64,000 bases of DNA. Origin: Acridotheres tristis (lineage: Eukaryota > Chordata > Aves > Passeriformes > Sturnidae). Both the position numbers and the translations under genes were made by a program. Where the stretch lies: positions 68,365,785-68,429,784 of the forward strand of contig CM072885.1 in the NCBI GenBank assembly GCA_037013685.1. The letters are read 5' to 3'. Shown piece after piece: positions 1-13,500 of the stretch. The notes below the pieces were generated by a model. It was not told where the DNA came from, made no database searches, and saw nothing but the letters and a program-made list of their open reading frames with translations. The stretch's first letter is position 1. Every line of letters starts with the position of its first letter.

Positions 1-3000
1 GCTGACCAAGTTTCAGAGCCCTGGCATAGATGTTTGTGTCCCAAACACCCAAGCAGCACATGATGCTGTTGAAAATGCCAGTTGTGTCAACTGACTTGGA
101 AGGACTCCAGGGTAGGGGTCAGTGAGGGCAAAGGGAGATGATGTACAAGACTGTCTGAGATAATACTTCACGATCTCAAATACTCAGATAAGGTCAGGAT
201 TGATGCAACAGTACAGCTCTGCAGGACTGTGAGTAACCGGGGCACACGTTGGGTTGGGAGCAGCAGAGTCTTAAAATGCTGTTGGAAAAGTGGTACAAGA
301 TGCTCTCAAAGCACATTAGTTTTTCATTCCTTCGTGCAAGCCCTTTCCAGCTGACTTTTTCTGGATTGGTTAACTGGATCAAACGGCCCCTTGTTACACA
401 TCACAGTAGTCATTGTGAGAAGCAAAGCATGATCGCAGAACCCATGACTGTTTTCCTCTGAAAAGTCATGTCTTGGCTCTGCTTCAATAGTTCATTATTA
501 TACAAGTGCCTGAGGGCTTATCTGCCTGCAAGACTCACATGAGTCTTTTCTGTAGGCTGAGGCCATCCTCGAAAAGGCACAATTCCACGTTCCTGTTCTT
601 TTAGCAGTAGGTGTGATGTGTCCAGTAGTTCTTGTACTACCACCTAAAATCACATTACATTTTGATTGACTATCACATGTAGACATTAAAACTTCCTGAA
701 AGCTCAGTGCTTCCTTCTTGAAGATCTTGTTTTGAGGTAACACTTTCTCATTTCAAGCTGAAGGGACTCATGAATTGGACAGTAATGGAAGTAATGTCTT
801 TGTAATAAATGAACAGTTCATAAGCATGTTATTTGTTACACCATCCAGAGTCACAGGTAACAGTGGTGGTATTTGGGGTTGACCAAAGCATAGTCTCATA
901 ATTCCTGCCATAGAATGACATTTAGTCATGCTAATGATGGAGCAATTGAGAATTACTGGCACTTAAAATTAATTACTCTGCAAACATAAAAAGGAAAGGC
1001 AGGGAGTATACTCATTGCTGCTGCTTGCATCTGAGACTGCTTCTTCAGGGGACGTGACAGGTAATACACCAGTACCAATATATTGTGCTGCTTATGGTGA
1101 TCCAGTTGCTGAGCAAACGTGCAGGATGTGTATGTTAAAACTGCTTCTCTTCAGGGATTGCCCAACAGTCTTTATTCACCTTTGAACTTCTGATTGGTTT
1201 GTACTGAAATCTTGGGTCGTCTGGTTAGTTGTCTAGAGAATTGATTATATTAGGAAGCAAGTGATCTGCTAGTGAAAACCAGTTCTACTTTCTGTTGGAA
1301 TTGTTGAATAAGGAAGCCTGGGGAGGTTTTATACTGTTGGATGTAAGGCTTTCTATAGAATTGTTACCAGCACTTACTGTACATAATATAGTGTGTGTAA
1401 TGTTGGAGCCAGATTTTCTGTCTTGTGTACTACTTGCAGTATGGATGAAGTAGGTTGTATAAATTACAAGCCTTCCCTCCTCCACTGGAGTGCAGTGAAT
1501 GTCAGATTGAAGCTGTCACGCTGGTGCTTTACAACTCCAGCGACACAGGATCCTAAGATAAACTCAGCCTTCATTTAGGGGAATTTTTAGGCTTTAACAA
1601 CATGCCATGAAGTGAAGCAGAGAAAATGGAAATGGATTACAGGAAAAGTCTTCTGCGTTCCTTGCTGTTTTCATGCTGCAATATTTATGTCATAGAGGAT
1701 CTCTCCCAAGCTCTTATTTCAAACTCCCATGTGGACCAAAAGCAACATTTTATATGGCTTGACAAAGGTCCCTTTTCACTAACTTCAGGTGACCTGAGGC
1801 AGATTAACATGCAGATTAATGTATTTGACAGTAATAAATCAGCTTTAACAAGTACCGAGGCAGAGATTTGTTTGGCAGAGAGTTTGGATAAGATACGGTA
1901 TCTGGAGTTAAGTTGAACATTTTGTAGAGAATGATATAGTGGAGATGGTTGAAAATTTCCTGCTTTCCTTGTTTTTGTGCTGATGTATCTTTATGGAATT
2001 TAGCTGTAACTGTGTGGAGTTAAGTCAGTGTTATCTGGGTGAGTGAGCCTACAAAAATGGAAGGATGTTAATTTAGTTGTAGGTATGCATTTTGTCATCC
2101 AATGTGATGTAAATGTTTACAAGCTGCTGCATAGGACACATACACTTTGGATTTTTTTTCCTCTCTATGTAAATTTATTATCTAATTTTTAGTTTTCTTG
2201 GAGAAACAGCCTTCATGTTGATTACACATCTTTCTTGTAGCAATCTTGGACTGTAACCTTCCTAAGGTTGAATACAAGCATCAGAACCAGGGAAGAATTT
2301 GAGATGAGAGAAGTTGGTCTGTGCTTCCTCACAGGTAGCACAGCTATTTGTGAGAGAGCAGTAACAAATTAGAATCAGGAATACTTGGTGTGCTGGGGAA
2401 AATTATTGCAGTGTTTTAGATAACTGCTGTGTGTTACTCCATGTGGAATGTACAAGATATTTGTTTCATTGCTCTATCTTGTATTTCTCAAAAATGAAGC
2501 TTACAATGAATTTGGATATTTCTGTAACAGGGTGAGGGTTTGACAAGTGGGGCTTCCAAATTGGAGTTGATGTTGAGGTGAGCTGCAGGAAAATATAAAC
2601 CAGTCACAGACAGGACTGGAAGATGTAATTCTTTTCCCCTTCAGGAGAAAAACTGTAGCAGTGAATTGTTGAAGGGTTTATTTTGTTTGTTTTTCAGTTT
2701 TGTGAATTTGGGTTTTGGTTTTTTTTGTATGGAGTGCGGTTTTTTAGGTTAGTTTTTTCTTTTCCATTTGCACCTACTGTTCTGACTTTTGTCAGTGGAA
2801 ATCAATGACATCAGATTGCTGTGTGACAGTTTAAACACAATCCCTGACAGAAGCTAAAAATCATGGTTAAAAGATTTTATCTAATCCGTATGTAAGACAA
2901 AAATTAGGGCACACTGAGTGTTTTGATTTCTTTAAGTCAAATTTCATCAAAACTTGAAATTCCAGAAGAGCTATAACATAAACTAGTAAAACTATCTCTG

Positions 3001-6000
3001 GCTCAGGATTCTGCCTTCATTGTGGAGTTGCTGCTTAGGCTTCTGCCCTTGAGACTCTCAGAGCAGCCTCTTGTGTGCAGTCCAAGCAGGCTGTGTGACA
3101 CCCACCTGTGTGCACTGAGCCCTGCTGCAGAAACATCTTCATGGTCTTGTGCTTTACTTGCTCAGTTTTCTTGTCCCTGTGTGTCACCCATGCTCAAGTG
3201 ACAAGACCTCCCTGAAGCAGAGAGACCGAGAGGCTTTGGGCTGGCTGTGCTCAGCAGGTTCTGTGTGTCCCTGGTGCTGAGGAGATGGGGAGTGGGAGAG
3301 TTGTGCCCTGGCTGTGGCATGGCACGGGTCACTGATGTGTCCCTGGCTGCTGGATGAAATTCTGACCTGTGGGTGCCAAATGTGCCAGATTGCAGCACCT
3401 CCAGCTGAGCCTTTGACTGTGCTCTGTCCCTGACCTTTCTAGTTGTACCCTTTGAGTCTGAAGCCTGGCCAAGCTGCGAGGCCACCTACCAGTCCCAGCC
3501 AAGCTGACCATTCAGGGGAGGAGGCAGAAACCTGGCAGCCATGGGGTTTTTCTGTCCCCTTGTCCTCTTATGTAAGTCTCTGGCCAGAGCCTCTCAGGGC
3601 AATGCCTGCTGGCTTCTTGGATGCCTTTGGGGAGCTGTTGGTTTTCTTAGGGTGCTTTGCCTGGTCTGCCTAGGAAATCTGCTGTTTCAGCCCTCATCCA
3701 TTTTTCTACAAACTTTTTCGCTTTCTGTCTCATAATAATTTTATTTCCTGCTTTGTTTGTGTGCATTAGGCCTTTGCTGTCCTTCCTCAGAGTGAGCTCT
3801 TTTAGGGAGTTTTTAGTGAGGATGTCCATCCCCTAAGGAAGAAAATAGCTTCTAAGCATGAATGTGCAATCAGCATAAGACAGACATGCATTGGTATTCA
3901 GAGACTTTTAGAGCTAAAGGTGGCTTAATGTGCTTAATATCCATGGATGGATTTACCCTGTATGTTTGTCCATTTTCCTTGTGAATCGTCATCCTGTAGC
4001 AAAAAGTTTCAAGGTTTGCCTGTTGCTGTGTCAGAAACGACTTCTTTGCGTTTGAGGTTGCCCAACCTGATCTAACTCTGTGTGACCTTAGGCAGTGGTT
4101 GGTATCTTCACTTTTTCTTATTGTTGTTTGGAGTGGTGCTGTTGTAGGCACAAAGATTAGGAAACCTCGTGCTCTGTTGAAATCTTAACTGCAGTTTTGA
4201 TTTGTCATTTCTGGTTTCCTGTCACAAAGGAAACCTTTCAAATAATTTAGTAAATGTGTAAAATGTGATGTAAAACTTACAAACTATTACACATTAAGTA
4301 GCACATACTAAAAATAGATACTGGATTTTGTATTTCATAAGTTCAAGGCTTGTTTCACATGTTACTTGTTTACTTAGCTTCAGCTGCTAGCTTATCTACA
4401 CACGTCAGGCCTTGCCTGGTTATCTGGGCAGGTCAAAGGTCCTCCAGGGTTTTCCTTCTGCTTTTTCTAATGTATTAAATTTACAGCACTGGTTATTGAC
4501 TTTCCTTAGGACTTACAGCCTGTCAGTGTCTCCTTTTTTTCCAAAATCTTATGTTCCACTACTGTGCTGTCAATACTGGAAGAACCTTTCATGCTTTCCA
4601 TAACGATGTACCTGGAGATACAGGTGGGTAAAGTGATGTTTTTGCTCTGTTCAGATATGACCACCTGTATGGAGTTCTCAGGCAGAGAACTCAGCTGAGT
4701 ACATCTTTGGTGTACAGATTAGTGCTGGCTTTTGTATGTAGCACTCAGTGTCTGCTGGGAAGCTTAGCTTGTGTCTCTTGTGCCCATCAGGTGAATCTAA
4801 AGAGCTGTGTTGCATCCCAGCCACACCTGTGCATATGGTAGTTTGTCTTTACATCAAAATGACACTAGATAGCTTCTTTTTCTTACAGGGAGAACAAACC
4901 TGTCCTAGAAAGAGATCCTTTATCTGCTAGCTCCATTGACAATAGGTGTTGTGTCAGCCTAAGGTATTTTTTTCTTCTTTCCAGAACAGTTTATCTGTGT
5001 AGTTCTACATCTGTTAACACCTTTTACAGATGCAGTTGGGCTAGGGCAAGAGCACCTTCAGTAAGTATTTGAAAACTAGGACAAATAACTATTCAGTAGT
5101 TTGCTGACCCAGTTCTTGCTTTCTCCTCATGTTCTGTCTGGGCCCTTTTCCAGCAAATAAACTGAAATTCTTACCCTTCCTGCTCGTAAGATCGTGAAGA
5201 CTTATCGACTCAGCCATGTTTCCTTCCTGTTCTTAAGGTTTCTTAAAGAAATGGAGTGTCTCCTATGATATCTAGAGATTCTTTCTGCAGTCAGAAAGCA
5301 CAGACAGTGAATGCCAGGCTCAGTGTTTTGTGTTTAGGTGCTATTATAGGAAGGTGTATATATGTATGAAAGGCCCTTAGGTAGAAAACAGCACTGACGG
5401 GTCACCCCAGCACAGAGTTCCCTCTCTGGGTGGAGAATGTTACCAGTTCAGGTGGCCCATTTGGTTGTTTCTCCTGGGGCTGTTTTTGTTACTCTATTGT
5501 AATTTTCCTGTAACACTTTGAAGACAACAATGGATGGAGTCCTGCATTCCTTCTCCTTTGCTGTTATGTTCTTGTTTATGGTCAAAGAGGAAGTACCCCT
5601 TGTGCATGTGTCTGCTTTTAAAAGTAACTTGCATGCAAGCAAGGCCAAGAATTTATTGCTGGTACAATGGAAGTTTTAACAGTGTGACTCAATTTTTCTT
5701 TATGAACATCTAACTAATGATTCTAAGAACAACACTGCAGTTACATACACAGAAATGTTGCCAAACACAGCTAAAATTGTAACACATGGGCTTTTTGGTT
5801 TCTGTCCCTTCTCTGGGATTTATTTTTACCCTTCCATTGCTGCTCTGGGTCTTTAGGGCAGCAGCTTTGGACTGCTGGCTAGGGTAACAGGTTATCAGCC
5901 CTAGGACTCATGTGTTGAGAGGAGTATGATGGTGATGTTGCCTGTTTATTTTTCCTCTCTGTAGGATCCACTTGAGTTTCCTTGGTATCTTTGCTAATAT

Positions 6001-9000
6001 GTTTTTATTCCTCTTTTTTTCTTCTTCATTGGTCTAAAGCTTCAGGTTATCTCTGAATTTATTATATATGGAGGCATTTTTGACTGTGCATTAATGAGTT
6101 CTTTAGCTGTGGGGGTCTTCTGGTGGCAAGGCTGTGTCCTATTTCATATCCCATGCCTGTACTCCTGTGCACTGCGTCCTGCTCCTCTGCTGTTGTCATT
6201 TCTCAACATCACTGCAAATTCCTCTTTCTGTGGAATATAACTAGAGGTTATATCACACCACGGTAAACAAAAGTAAATGGCATCTAGGCTGGTTGGAAAA
6301 GCTGCTGTCAGAGCTAAAGTGCATAAAAGCTGCAGTTCTTACAGAGAAAGGCTGTTAAACCTCAGTCCTGACCTTGCTCCCATATGGAGCACATGGGCTC
6401 GGGCTGGTACTGGCATTGCTGCATTTACAGGGCTGCAAGGTTTTGGTTTTCCCCTCATTCCATATCCCCAGATCCCTGCATGTCACAATTTCATAATTAG
6501 AGTAAATGCTCTATTCTGCCCATGATTAAGGCAACCTGGATGTCCAACTTCTTCTGTTTATGTGAAATTAAGCCTTTATTCCTGTTTTGTAATAAGAGGA
6601 TTTTGTAATTGTAAACTTTGTGTCTGTTTCCCTTGAGGAATTTTTTGCTAAATCTGCTGCTGTTGGAGTTTCATGTTATAAATTATCTTCTGTAAATAGT
6701 TTGATAGAAAAAAATAATCTTTATTTTCCTGTAATGGTGCTCATAGTCACCAATCCAATGTTACAGCCAGTCCTCGTTGTACTTATGAAACAGTGTAGCT
6801 CTGTTACAAAAGGTGGGTGGCAAATGCATGCTTCAGAGTAGGGACACGATATATTTTTTGCACTGAAGGTATTAAAGGTAGGTGCTCCTCATTGCCCAGC
6901 TCATTTGCAGGTTTTTTTCCTCAACTCCATTGTGTGTCTGGGGGGCTTTTCTGGTTTTGAAGGTTTTTTTGAGTTGAAAGAGATGTGGATCACACACTAC
7001 AACCTTCTATCTCAAAATGGTTGTCTGAATGTACCAATAAGTGGTGTTAAGTCATGAAAAACACCTAACATGTATATTCACAAAATGCTTCCTGATTACC
7101 TGTGAGTTAACATGAAACATATTTATGATCTTAAACTGTTTCAGACTTAGAATTTGCACTGGGATGGCTGTACTGGTTAGACCACAGACACCAGCAAAAA
7201 CCTCTGTGGGGAACACAGTGGTACTAGCAGAAAGTATTTTGGTCAAACAAACCACAGCAAGATGACGTTTTGTGTGAGTCTTTAGGTCTAGGATCTGCAG
7301 ATGTGTTTTGAGTTCAAGGTACAACCCTACTTCATTTTAGCAGTATTCTCATAAGTAGACTTTGGATGTTTTGAAATCTCTCCTTAGTCATATGATAGTA
7401 AAAAGTAAAGGATTAACTTAACCTTTCTGCTTTTAAATTGCATCAGGGGTGTCTCAGTGTCCTTGGTCTTGTTTCAGAATTCAAGATGATTTTGAACAAT
7501 GTTACCAGGAAAAAAATTTGTATCTGAGGGAGTGGCACTAAATATAGAGGAAACTAAATGTTCACATCAGCTTTTCCTAATTCTCAACAATATTTGTCTT
7601 TTAAACATGAATTTATTCGCTGGCTATTGCATTAAGGAAGTAAAGTAATTAATAAGTAGCTTTACCTGGTCTTACGTGGAACTTCAGCCACATGACTAAA
7701 TCTGCTTCTAATTGGCATAAATTAGATGCAGCCTAGTTATGGTAAGTCTGCTTCTTTAGGAAGGAATCTGAAATATGATGCACAATTTTTTTCATCCTGG
7801 ACTGATACAATTCTGTGGATGTGAATGCTATTTCTACAGTGTTCTTGTAGCATTTTTGCTACAGAAAAGTAGCAACTTTTTACTTGTCTGACTTGTGGCA
7901 AAACAACATTGTGGCTTTTGAGGAGAGGGGCACGTGCTGCTTTCAGCTGAAGAAATGCCTTTTCTGAGGGCGAGTGAAGCAGTAACTTTGCTTCGTTCTT
8001 GGTTTTTTACTAATATGGGAATGCGAGCATTTTGTAAACCAAACCTGTCAGCCACTGAACAAAACACTGATGAGCAAGCTCAAACCTCATGAGTGAAGCT
8101 TATCAAGATTATCAATAAAACTAGAGAGCAGGTACTTCCAAAACCTGGGAAGAGTGTCAGCTTTTTACTGTGGCCTCTGTTAAAATTAGTGATCTTAATA
8201 AGGTGTCTGTTTTGCTGTGCCAGGTCTGGTCTGCCCCTGGTCAGTAGATTGTAATAGAGGCCATGGTGTGTGCCTTTATAACAATGAAAGGTCAGGACCA
8301 ACAGGTAACTGCCCGTTTTTCATAGGTTGGGAAAATACTGCCTATAATATTTACAATTACACGTTTGGGGGTGGGATGCTGCCCTTTGCCCCCTTGTCCA
8401 CGCTGTTTCCCCAGCAGAGCTTTGAGCCAGTGCAGTGTTTGACAGCATTTGCGTCTTTGGTGGCAAAGGATGATCTCATTCCCCTCCCCTGATCAATGTT
8501 TTTCCACAGTCACCTGGAAGGGCTTGTGACAAACATCCCAGAGTGCCTCTGGGAGCAGTGGAGCTGTTTATTGCCCAAACAGGGGAAAGTGGAGCTGCCC
8601 CCTCTGGGCACCAGCCAGACTTTAAATCTGCACAGTGATGGCATCTAAATGAAGACATGTCCACGCAGGCCAGTAAGAAGCACTGAAGGCAGCTGTCCTA
8701 ATGATTTGCTGTTGGAAGTTTGCAGCCTGAAACGTGCATATTCCTCTTTGGTTTTGCAGTGTTTGTTTTTGTACAGTTGCTCCAGGCCTTGGAGCATTTT
8801 CTTGAGCAGGAAAAGCTCTTGATGCAGTTTTTAGAGATTGAAACTCAGGCTTCCTAGGAGGAAGGATAGGTGTTTGCTTGTGCCTCTGGATTGCTGCTGT
8901 CTTGGTGCCCTTTACATTCCCATTCAAAGATTCTCTCTGTAGAGGGGTAGAAGGAATGTAACCTCAGTTTCATGGTCTAGCTCTGGATTTTAGTGCCTGC

Positions 9001-11388
9001 TCCAATACTTTGGTTTCTTCATCTTCACCCAAGAGTTTTGTGAATTTGATGCCCTTGAGGCAGTAGCTAAAAGTATGTATTCTGAATTTTCACTTAAGAG
9101 GAGAGTGACATTTAATTTCAGTCTTTCACTTTTAGACAGTCTGTGATCCCAAGTGTTACTAACATAGAAGAACTGCATCTTTTTCTTGTTGGCAGCCATG
9201 AAGCAAGTTGGTGTGAGTAGCATGCCATAGAAATCATGAAAGAGCAAAAGACGGGATATTTCTCACTTGGAGAAACTGAGCCATTCAATGAAAAAGGAAT
9301 CAAAAACAAGTTTTCTGGGTCTGGGCTGTGGATATTTGTGGAATGTAATGTGAAAAGAACTTGAACTTCCATTCTCGGTTTTGTACTGCTTTTGTAACAA
9401 TTCCCTTGATTTTGGTTTATTGAAGAGTAGAACTGATTTACAGCAGTCATCCAGTCTGTAAGGACCGGACATTGTGCTCTGGGGGTGGGCCAACCTCTGA
9501 CATAACTCAGCCCAGTTAAAAAAATGGGGTCCAATTTGCAGTACAAATTGGACAAATGTTGTAACAATGTAATGGGATCCTCTGAAATGGAAGCATTTTG
9601 ATAATGCAGGCAGGCTGCTGGCTTGTTCCCTTTCTTTGGATCCAAATGCATCAGAATGTGCTTGATTGTTTGCCTCTGCAGCCTGCTGTGAAATAGCTGG
9701 GGCTGAAGCGTCCAGTGACAGTTTACAAGTTACAAAGACAGCTTTTTGGCCACTGACCCTCTGCGGGAGTCTAATCTTTGTTTTGTAGATGCCTCTTTAT
9801 CTAGGGAAATTACATGAAGAAAAGAGGTGTTGGATTACTTCCTCATTGTTCCTCATTGTTAAAGATGACCTGCAAAGAATTTTTACAGGCTGATTCGTAC
9901 TTTTCCTTTAGGGTACATTGAGAAAACAAAGTCTTCTGTGAGAATTTCCTTCTCCTTCTGTTCATACGTAGCCTTGTTTGCTTTGTTTTTGACTGTAGCT
10001 GTAGAGAATATTTGGAATGTTAACTGTGAATGTTTAACTCGTGAATTGAAAAAGCTCAATCGTTGAAAGGCTGCTAAATAAATAAAAATTTTAAAAAGAT
10101 TAAAGTTCCTTATTTCAAGTTGGCCTTACAATACAGTTTATGAGCTACTACTTGTGACAGAACTTCCCTACCAGAAGATAGTAGTAGAAATACAGTGTGC
10201 CAAGAAAACTGCATTTCAGTAAGTATACCTTATTTCACTCAAGGTAGCTAGGCACAAAGTTTCATAGGCACAAAATTCCCCATCACCCTATATAGGCTAT
10301 GTTCTTTTCCCAGTCAGTCTGTCCATGGGTTGTAGTGCAAGTGCTCTGCCATTTGTACCTGTGCTGGCAGTTCTGGGAATGGGATTTTGCCTATTCTGTT
10401 ACTGAGAGCTTTCCTAAATAGCTTGGGATTTGGTGAAGTCTTATTGTTCAATCAGCTTTGCCACTGTCATGGCACATGACACAGGCAAGGCAGTTTGTAG
10501 ATCGATACAGCATCTCTTACAAGATTTTTTTGGGCACTCGAACCCTTCATTAAACATTAAGCATTAATGAATGTTCTGAGAAATGCGTAGCCTGAAATTT
10601 TCATGATGGTCTTTTGTTCTTTTGATGACTTACGGTCTGTTAGGGGAAACGAGCTAATCTTAGGAGGAATCATCCACTGTGTATACACTGTTTGTGCTGC
10701 TTTAATGGATGCTCTGGGGGAGGATCAGCAAGGAAAGAGCATACAGTGGATGCCACTGCCTACCTGAACAGCAAAGTTTCTGCCAGTAAGGCAATTGAGA
10801 GGGGATTGTAGGGGAAAGCAATTTTCATTCTGCTTCCAAATAACAGCTCCAGACAGAACTAAATGCCTTTTGAGGATCATTCTCATGCTGCTTACAGGAA
10901 TGAACATACTGACAAGAGTGGAGTACTGGAGAGATTGCTTTGTTTAGGGGTAGTGGGAGGTAGTCTGACCGTCCAGTACTGTTTTATCTTCAAAAGGGAG
11001 TGACAGGTCTTTTAAATTTAATTACAAACACTATCATTAATGTGTTTTCTTTGTTTTACTGCCATGTGTCATCATTTATTGTAGGCAGTAAATCAGTCCT
11101 TGTGCCAGGTGAGTTCTGGGAGGTTAGAAGGGCTGCAGTGCTTATCCTGTGGAGTGTCATACAGAGAACAATGGCATTATCCCGTGGTGATTAAGTTTGT
11201 GTAACTAGTCTTTGCTTATCATCTTTAGGAGTGAAGCAGTGTTTTAAATATGCTGTAGTTGTGGATGTTGACTCCTGTGACATTGCACAACTGCAGTGAA
11301 TGCTGAAATAATACTGCCTTCTAGTTCTGCTTGGAAAGATGGCAGGGCTGAGCCACAAACTGGCACTGACTGTCCTCCTGTGGGCAGT

Positions 11389-11475
11389 CAAGATTTTATT
11401 TCTGTCAAATATTCTGAATATTTGTTCCTGCTCCTAAAATCTATTTGCTCAGCTTCTTCCTGAGCTTCCTGTGAG
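11389..11475 (+). repeat. Unnamed ~90 bp repeat, copy A
   Basis: This segment matches 13411-13500 in direct orientation. In the core (11419-11472 against 13440-13494) I count five substitutions, all transitions, and one single-base gap over about 55 positions, roughly 90% identity. Similarity weakens on both sides. I do not recognise the family; it may be a dispersed avian repeat or an old local duplication. Confidence 0.7.
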
Positions 11476-12986
11476 GTTGGCTGCTGCTGAACCAGGGTGC
11501 AGGGAGCAGCTGAGGCTGCTCTAGGAGTGTGTGACAAGGCAGCAGCACACTGAATTGACTAAAACCTCATTTTGTGTTTATAGGCTGTGTTTAGAGCCCT
11601 GCTTGCATTAAACTGCTAAATCCTTTCTAAAAGCTGACAGAGCATTTAGAAGTTTTCTGTATTAAAAAACCCAACAGACCAAACTCTGTAGATGCTTTTC
11701 TCAGCTTATTTTAAGCACAGCAGGAACTCACTGATTCATCTACATGCTGATATTATGTATGCAATCATTAAGTAGATTTTAAGTCATAATGGCAACTTCC
11801 TCTTTAAATGGAAGCTAATTTTAATGAAACCTTTAATTTGCATGCTACAAAAAATGTTGAAGGACTTCATTTATGAGATTTATAATCTCAATGAGACACA
11901 AAACAGTATTTTCCAAGACCACAAGTGTTGTATAACTTTCCATTTTCTAGTTTTTGCTTTTGTGAACTGTGCAGTCTTAGACAGAATGGGGCAGTAAGTA
12001 TGCTCACAATGGTTCAACCATCATCTTCTGGTTAGATGCTACTGACCATATTTAGATTTCCTGATTTCTTAGGAAAAGGTCCTCCTTCACTGAACTGTGA
12101 GTCATAGAAACTTTATGATAGAACTTAAGGACCATCTATGCCTTTCCTGTTCATAATCTTCACTGCTTTCTTTCACCTGTGAACAAATATTTCAGGCTAT
12201 TTACACTTCAGTGTTGGCACTTTTCGGTTGCATTCAGTCAGTAGTACATTTTAAAAAAGAAGTAAAGCCCAGTAGTGATGCTTTTGGATTAGCTTTTATC
12301 TTGCTTACCTTTGCATGTTCATTTTTGGGCAAGCATATTTAGCACTGTGAAGATCATGCATGAATGACATGGAAGCATCTTAGTTCACTGAACAATCCCC
12401 CTGTTATTTCAAGAAACAACAACTTCTGTTTCTGCAGAGCTCTGAAGATCAGCTTTACTGCTGAATGCAAATCTCACTTGCTGGAGGTGAAATGCATCTT
12501 TTATTTTTAACCTTAGTGAGTGCTTGGCAGCAACTGCTGGTGAAGTAAATCCTCAAGGCCCGATGTAAAAATCTCTTGGCATTCCTGTCTCTTGTATTAG
12601 AAGAGCCTTTTGCAAGCATCTTGGCCAAGTGTGGTTCAGCCTGTTGTGTGGCTGTACCGTGTCCCAGGGCATTGCTCCCACAATGTCACAGAGGTGATGT
12701 AAGGACAGGCATTAGGCAATATCAGTGGCAATGCAGCACACAGTGGCAATGCTATTGCTTAAATCTGGCTGAAAGAAGAACCAGTAAAACTTGCTGGTTA
12801 AACGTCTCATGAAATTGCCCAATCTGGGGAGCTAACTAGGCCTGTTTGTACTGACTACCTGTTTGAAATGTGTGGAATAGCAGGCAGGGGGGTGTCCCTG
12901 TGTGTAACTGTTGTTTGTAAAGCAGCTGCTCTGCTTCCTTGCATTTTTCTGATTTTAGCTACAGCTTCAAATTGGTTCATTTTACT

Positions 12987-13211
12987 TGTTGTGGTCTAAC
13001 CCCAGCAGGCAGCTAAGCCCCACACAGCTGCTTGCTCACTCTGCCCCAGTGGGATGGGAAAGAGAATCATAAGAGAGAGAACGTGTGGGTTCAGATAAGG
13101 ACAGTTCAATAAGTAAAGCAAAAGTTGTGGATACAAGCAAAGCAAACCAAGGAATTAATTCACCACTTCCCATGGGCAGTCAGGTATTCAGCTATCCATC
13201 CAAAACCAGCA
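12987..13211 (-). mobile_element. Solo LTR remnant, avian ERVL-like, internally deleted
   Basis: Read on the - strand, the element starts TGCTGGTTTTGG and ends GGGGTTAGACCACAACA. These resemble the two ends of a common avian ERVL-like LTR that I know from memory. Also recognisable are the block around GTGGGATGGGAAAGAG and the block around CACCACTTCCCATGGGCAG. The middle of the LTR, including the TATA-like promoter, is missing: the 5' terminus is joined directly to the 3' half. No retroviral coding sequence is attached and no clear target-site duplication is visible. Confidence 0.75.
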
Positions 13212-13410
13212 TAATACTGTACTGAAATTGTCTCTTATAGATTGCTTTTTAAATTAAGACATCCATTAGCTTCATTTCAAACTGTAGTTGTTGTTGCTTA
13301 CTTTTTTCTTTTGTACGTCAGTTTGGCAAAATGGCAGTGTGATTATGTCTTCATGTTTCTTGCATAAAAATAGAATTGTGATTGGGCTGCTTGAAATATG
13401 ACAAAACCAG

Positions 13411-13500
13411 TTAAGATTTCAGTTCTGTGGCTTTCTGCGTATTTGTTCCTGCTCTTAAAATCTACTTGCTCAACTTTTTCACTGAGCTTCCTATGTAATG
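13411..13500 (+). repeat. Unnamed ~90 bp repeat, copy B
   Basis: Direct-orientation partner of 11389-11475, 2.0 kb downstream. It begins about 200 bases after the LTR remnant at 12987-13211. No coding potential is evident. Confidence 0.7.

Noticed and set aside
9118..9651. 177-codon open frame on the - strand in the ADIPOR2 5' intron
   Set aside because: No recognisable domain, no splice or promoter context, and composition typical of intron. It is probably a chance open frame.
12098..12145. Possible antisense CR1 tail (TCATAGAA then TTAAGGACCATCTATG)
   Set aside because: Only scattered words match and the pattern is too short to separate from chance.
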